In this document: in pieces, positions 61,419-64,000 of the stretch
How the letters are laid out: every line of letters starts with the position of its first letter
How positions within the stretch are numbered: position 1 is the first letter of the stretch
From: an uncultured Pseudoteredinibacter sp.
GTDB lineage: Bacteria > Pseudomonadota > Gammaproteobacteria > Pseudomonadales > Cellvibrionaceae
Reading direction: 5' to 3'
DNA: 64,000 nt
Assembly: GCF_947500695.1 (NCBI RefSeq)
Contig: NZ_CANMSS010000014.1
Span: 1 to 64,000, forward strand
Notes under the pieces: model-generated
Seen by the model: the letters and a program-made list of their open reading frames with translations, nothing else
What the model was told of the DNA's origin: nothing
The model's database searches: none
Program-made: the position numbers and the translations under genes

Positions 61419-62186
61419 TTAGTTGAGTGAGCCCCGGTGTTTTTCAACAAGCTTGATAGTATGCTCAAGTAACTCTTTACTACCTGGGGCGCCGTGGGTT
61501 GGAATTACAGAATCTATTACTGGGAAGCTTTGGATAATATTTTTGACTGAACGGTCCCAGCTATTTACATCGCCATCTTGAGTGTTTCCCATACTCTTGG
61601 CATTGCCTGGGCGAATTAAGCAGCCGCCGTAGAGTATCTTTTCATCGGGTAGATAGACCACAATATTGTCGAGAGTGTGGCCTGCGCCGGGTTTAAACGT
61701 GATTAAGGGGCTAATGTCACTGCTCCTATTATTGCTGTCAAAACTAAGATCAAACTCAGCAGGCATTAACTTATTGCTCGGAGCAAGATCGTTAGAGTGG
61801 GGATTTGCCCAAGTTTTTATACCGTAGCTTCTTACGGTTTCGACGCCGCCCATTTTATCGGAGTGGGCGTGAGTAAACACGGCGCGGGTGATAGGGCGCT
61901 TAAGGTTTGTTTTTGCCCACTCCAATATAGTTTTGGTTTGCGCATTATTCCACGCTGTGTCGATTAAGGTAGAGTTTTCCTCATCAAGAACGATTAAGCC
62001 ATTGGCGGGAATTGTTCCCCATTTATCAAAACTCTTGTAGCTGGTATGCATCCAGACATTTCTAGATAGCTGGGTAAAGACGACATCAGTTTCAATGTTT
62101 TCAGAGTGAGCCTTGGCCGCATGACTGTTTACAGTAACAGCACTGAGCATTGCCATGCATAGGCTAACAAGAATAAATTTTGCCAT
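61419..62186 (-). CDS. Subclass B1 metallo-beta-lactamase
   Basis: A 255-residue secreted enzyme with a signal peptide ending near VNSHAAK. All six B1 zinc ligands are in context: THAHSDKMGG (HxHxD), GAGHTLDN, GGCLIRP (the Cys ligand) and PTHGAPG. The loop SMGNTQDGD carries the conserved Asn. Where most B1 enzymes have Lys after GGCLI, this has Arg. B1 enzymes hydrolyse penicillins, cephalosporins and usually carbapenems. Whether this one does so efficiently is unknown. Monocistronic, with no mobile element beside it. Confidence 0.9.
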   Translation of the reverse strand: MAKFILVSLCMAMLSAVTVNSHAAKAHSENIETDVVFTQLSRNVWMHTSYKSFDKWGTIPANGLIVLDEENSTLIDTAWNNAQTKTILEWAKTNLKRPITRAVFTHAHSDKMGGVETVRSYGIKTWANPHSNDLAPSNKLMPAEFDLSFDSNNRSSDISPLITFKPGAGHTLDNIVVYLPDEKILYGGCLIRPGNAKSMGNTQDGDVNSWDRSVKNIIQSFPVIDSVIPTHGAPGSKELLEHTIKLVEKHRGSLN

Positions 62187-62230
62187 ATTGCTGTTTACCT
62201 TTTCCTATCTACCTATCCTTAATCATCCAT

Positions 62231-62245
62231 TTGATGTTATATCAA
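62231..62245. promoter_or_regulatory. Possible Zur-like site upstream of the metallo-beta-lactamase
   Basis: TTGATGTTATATCAA is a dyad with 5-base arms. Its right part GTTATATCA is identical to the right half of the Zur box near zur, while the left half is shorter. It lies 45 bases before the beta-lactamase start codon. It may be a weak Zur site or a chance AT-rich dyad. Confidence 0.35.
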
Positions 62246-62320
62246 TGGACTTCTCTATTTGCTTTTGTCTACTTGCTTTAATCGAGCCAAATCCACTTGG
62301 AAAGTTCCAGCAAAATTCAT

Positions 62321-62743
62321 TTATTTGGCAAGGTAAGGCATCATTTGCATAGGTGGTCCAGCTTGCTGTTCTAGATCATCGTTGATGTCGAAACGTGGAT
62401 CACGACTGCTCACCCAAAGATGGCCTTCAGGTTTGAAATCGGCTGGGTTATCGAGGGTGGATGCTAGGAATACAATGACACCGTCCAAAACCGTAATGTC
62501 AGAATATAGGGCGTCACCGCAGCTGTCACAGCGATGTTCGATAAGATCTTTCCCAGAGCCACCTTTGCTGTGGTAAGTGGCTGTGTTGCCATTTATGTCG
62601 ATCTGACTTTTCTGGATCAAAAATAAACTGACGCAAGGCGCGCTATTGCGCTTTTGACAGGCATGACAGTGGCAATAACCAGAATATAGAGGTTGGCTTT
62701 TAACTTGGTAGTTAACTTGGCCGCAACGGCAGGCTCCACGCAT
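62321..62743 (-). CDS. GFA family (glutathione-dependent formaldehyde-activating-like) protein
   Basis: A 140-residue zinc protein with the GFA cysteine pattern: CRCGQV near the start, GYCHCHACQK, and CDSCGDALYSD. It keeps the C-terminal DPRFDIND-type ending. Most family members have no proven role in formaldehyde chemistry, so this is a family call only. Monocistronic. Confidence 0.88.
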   Translation of the reverse strand: MRGACRCGQVNYQVKSQPLYSGYCHCHACQKRNSAPCVSLFLIQKSQIDINGNTATYHSKGGSGKDLIEHRCDSCGDALYSDITVLDGVIVFLASTLDNPADFKPEGHLWVSSRDPRFDINDDLEQQAGPPMQMMPYLAK

Positions 62744-62887
62744 AGTTTTTCACTTCTTATTATGAAAGGAGCAATGATTATAAGGGGCTTATCAAGTCAG
62801 TGCATTAGTAAAAGTTAGTAAATATCGATACGCTTGTAAATTCTCTCAGCCCGGCTATTTATCTTAGGTATTCTATGGCTTTTAGCG

Positions 62888-63427
62888 CTATTGCTTTACC
62901 GGCCTCTTTTGCAATTTACGCTGCAAAGTACGGCGGTGCATTCCCAGTGCGCGGGCGGTGGCGGAGATATTACCGTCGTGTTCGCTCAGTACTCGCTGGA
63001 TATGCTCCCACTCTAGGCGGTTTACCGATGGGGGCTGGGTGCTAATTTCTACATCGGCATTACCTTGGCCTTGTTCAAAGGCATTAAGAATGTCGTCGGC
63101 ATCGGCTGGTTTGCATAGATAGTTTTGTGCGCCGAGTTTGATGGCTTCAACCGCAGTACTGATGCTGGAGTAACCAGTCAGCATCACGATTTTTAAATCT
63201 TGTTGTTGCTGTTTTAGTTTTTCAATGAGTTGCAAGCCGGACTCTTCGGCCAACTTTAAATCGACAACGGCTTTGGAAAAATGGTGAGCTTGGCACAGCG
63301 CTAGTGCATCTGCAATGGTGCAAGCTGTGTAAACATCAAACTCTCGCTTTTTAAAGGCTCTATGTAAAACCTGTAAAAAGACCTCATCATCGTCCACTAG
63401 CAATAGCTTTTCGGTTTCATCACTCAT
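62888..63427 (-). CDS. RegA/PrrA/ActR-type redox response regulator
   Basis: 179 residues. A receiver domain (LLVDDDEVFLQVL, phospho-acceptor Asp in AVVDLKLAEESG, LTGYSSISTAVEAIKLGA, KPAD) is joined by a short linker to a Fis-type helix-turn-helix (NISATARALGMHRRTLQRKL). The ALGMHRRTLQRKL helix is characteristic of the RegA group, which controls respiratory and redox genes. It lies 16 bases after its kinase gene and has a GAGG ribosome site. Confidence 0.9.
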   Translation of the reverse strand: MSDETEKLLLVDDDEVFLQVLHRAFKKREFDVYTACTIADALALCQAHHFSKAVVDLKLAEESGLQLIEKLKQQQQDLKIVMLTGYSSISTAVEAIKLGAQNYLCKPADADDILNAFEQGQGNADVEISTQPPSVNRLEWEHIQRVLSEHDGNISATARALGMHRRTLQRKLQKRPVKQ

Positions 63428-63443
63428 GAACGTTCCTCGGTCT

Positions 63444-64000
63444 TTATTCGCTCAGCGGCAGTCGCAGTTCGGTATGGGTGCCCTTGCCATCGCGATTATA
63501 CAGCTTGATTTCGCCGCCGTGTCGGCTAATGCTTGCATGACTTAAAAACAATCCTAGGCCAAAGCCCTTACCCTTGGTACTCACAAAGGGCTTACCAAGT
63601 TGCTCGGCGATTTCGATGGGAATGCCTGGGCCATTGTCATCGATGGTTAGCATAAACTCTTTATTGCTCCACGCCATTGTGACCGCAATACCCGTCGGGC
63701 AGGCATCGGCGGCGTTGTTCAGCAGGTTTAACATGGACTGCCCAATAGTTGCATCAAAGCTGATGTGTTTTTCTGGGCAATCTTTACCCAGCTGTATGTC
63801 GGCTTCAACTTCCGGGCGCATAATCAACCACTGCTCAATAATATCGTCGCAATAAGCATGCAAATCTTGCTGGCTCTGAGTGCCTGCTTGGCTTTGTTCG
63901 GCGCGGTTGATTAGGTTTTTTAAGGTACTATTACATTGGCTAACTTGTGATTGCAGCAGTTCTATATCGGCTTGCAGCTCTGGGTTGTCTGGGTGATCGT
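63444..64000 (-). CDS. RegB/PrrB/ActS-type sensor histidine kinase, C-terminal part
   Basis: A partial gene: the frame stays open to the window edge, so the N-terminal membrane part and the phospho-acceptor His are outside. The visible 185 residues begin after the H-box with LQSQVSQCNSTLKNL, a RegB-type helix. They include the ATPase N, G1 and G2 boxes (LLNNAADACP, DDNGPGIP, GKGFGLGLFLSH). RegB kinases sense redox state through a Cys and quinones. Its partner regulator follows directly. Confidence 0.88.
   Translation of the reverse strand, partial: DHPDNPELQADIELLQSQVSQCNSTLKNLINRAEQSQAGTQSQQDLHAYCDDIIEQWLIMRPEVEADIQLGKDCPEKHISFDATIGQSMLNLLNNAADACPTGIAVTMAWSNKEFMLTIDDNGPGIPIEIAEQLGKPFVSTKGKGFGLGLFLSHASISRHGGEIKLYNRDGKGTHTELRLPLSE

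Overview
This is a chromosomal segment of a free-living, probably marine, Gram-negative gammaproteobacterium. The evidence is the set of gammaproteobacterial housekeeping genes (dnaE, accA, minCDE, nadA, purC, purT, hrpA), the outer-membrane proteins (two TonB receptors, a trimeric-type porin, MlaA), a Zur-type zinc regulon arranged much as in Pseudomonas, and a RegBA-type redox two-component pair. Base composition is moderate (mid to high 40s percent GC by eye). A relative of the Cellvibrionales/Pseudomonadales is my best guess, but the sequence alone does not settle it. I see no rRNA, tRNA, CRISPR array, prophage or complete insertion sequence.

Layout. 0-10.4 kb: a 97-bp-period duplication and a palindrome, a lipase-like hydrolase, nadA, dnaE, accA, a FabG-like reductase and minCDE. 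10.4-18 kb: a leftward cassette of a beta-helix/cytochrome c fusion, a MauG-type di-haem peroxidase and a di-haem cytochrome c4, next to a membrane-bound AraC-type regulator and a divergent TonB receptor. This looks like an inducible uptake and periplasmic oxidation unit of unknown substrate. 18-21.4 kb: AGCS amino-acid symporter, YjbR-like protein and RDD protein. 21.4-24.2 kb: an AT-richer Gtr-like glycan-decoration cassette. 24.4-27 kb: a BlaI-type repressor with a BlaR1-like M56 protease whose C-terminal sensor position is occupied by a GT51 peptidoglycan glycosyltransferase, and three evenly spaced BlaI-type operators in front. 27-39 kb: purC, a NhaC-type antiporter, an unusual double-domain QueD/PTPS protein, two Nudix enzymes, a gamma-carbonic anhydrase, purT and a second TonB receptor. 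39-43.2 kb: hrpA.

43.6-46.2 kb holds a bufferin/HvfABC-type RiPP operon: a secreted precursor with 18 EGKCG motifs in nine pairs, a DUF692 (MNIO) enzyme and a DUF2063 partner. It should make a copper-binding modified peptide. A terminator and a repeat element separate the precursor gene from the enzyme genes. 46.7-49.1 kb carries a porin, a small secreted protein and MlaA. 49.1-56.7 kb is a zinc-starvation island: an ABC exporter-like pair, DUF3299, gamma-carbonic anhydrase, FolE2, a dihydroorotase-like protein, a His-rich DUF2796 protein, DUF1826 and zur itself, with two matching Zur-box-like palindromes. 56.8-64 kb has an M49-like metallopeptidase, two repeat elements, an aminotransferase, a half-size GDT1 transporter, a ClpP-like exported protein, a complete subclass B1 metallo-beta-lactamase, a GFA protein and the regA/regB-like pair, the kinase being cut by the window end.

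The most interesting items are the GT51-for-sensor swap in a BlaR1-like protein with its operators, the 18-motif copper-peptide operon, the PTPS double-domain protein whose active-site residues are divided between the halves, and the chromosomal B1 beta-lactamase with a possible Zur-like site in its promoter.
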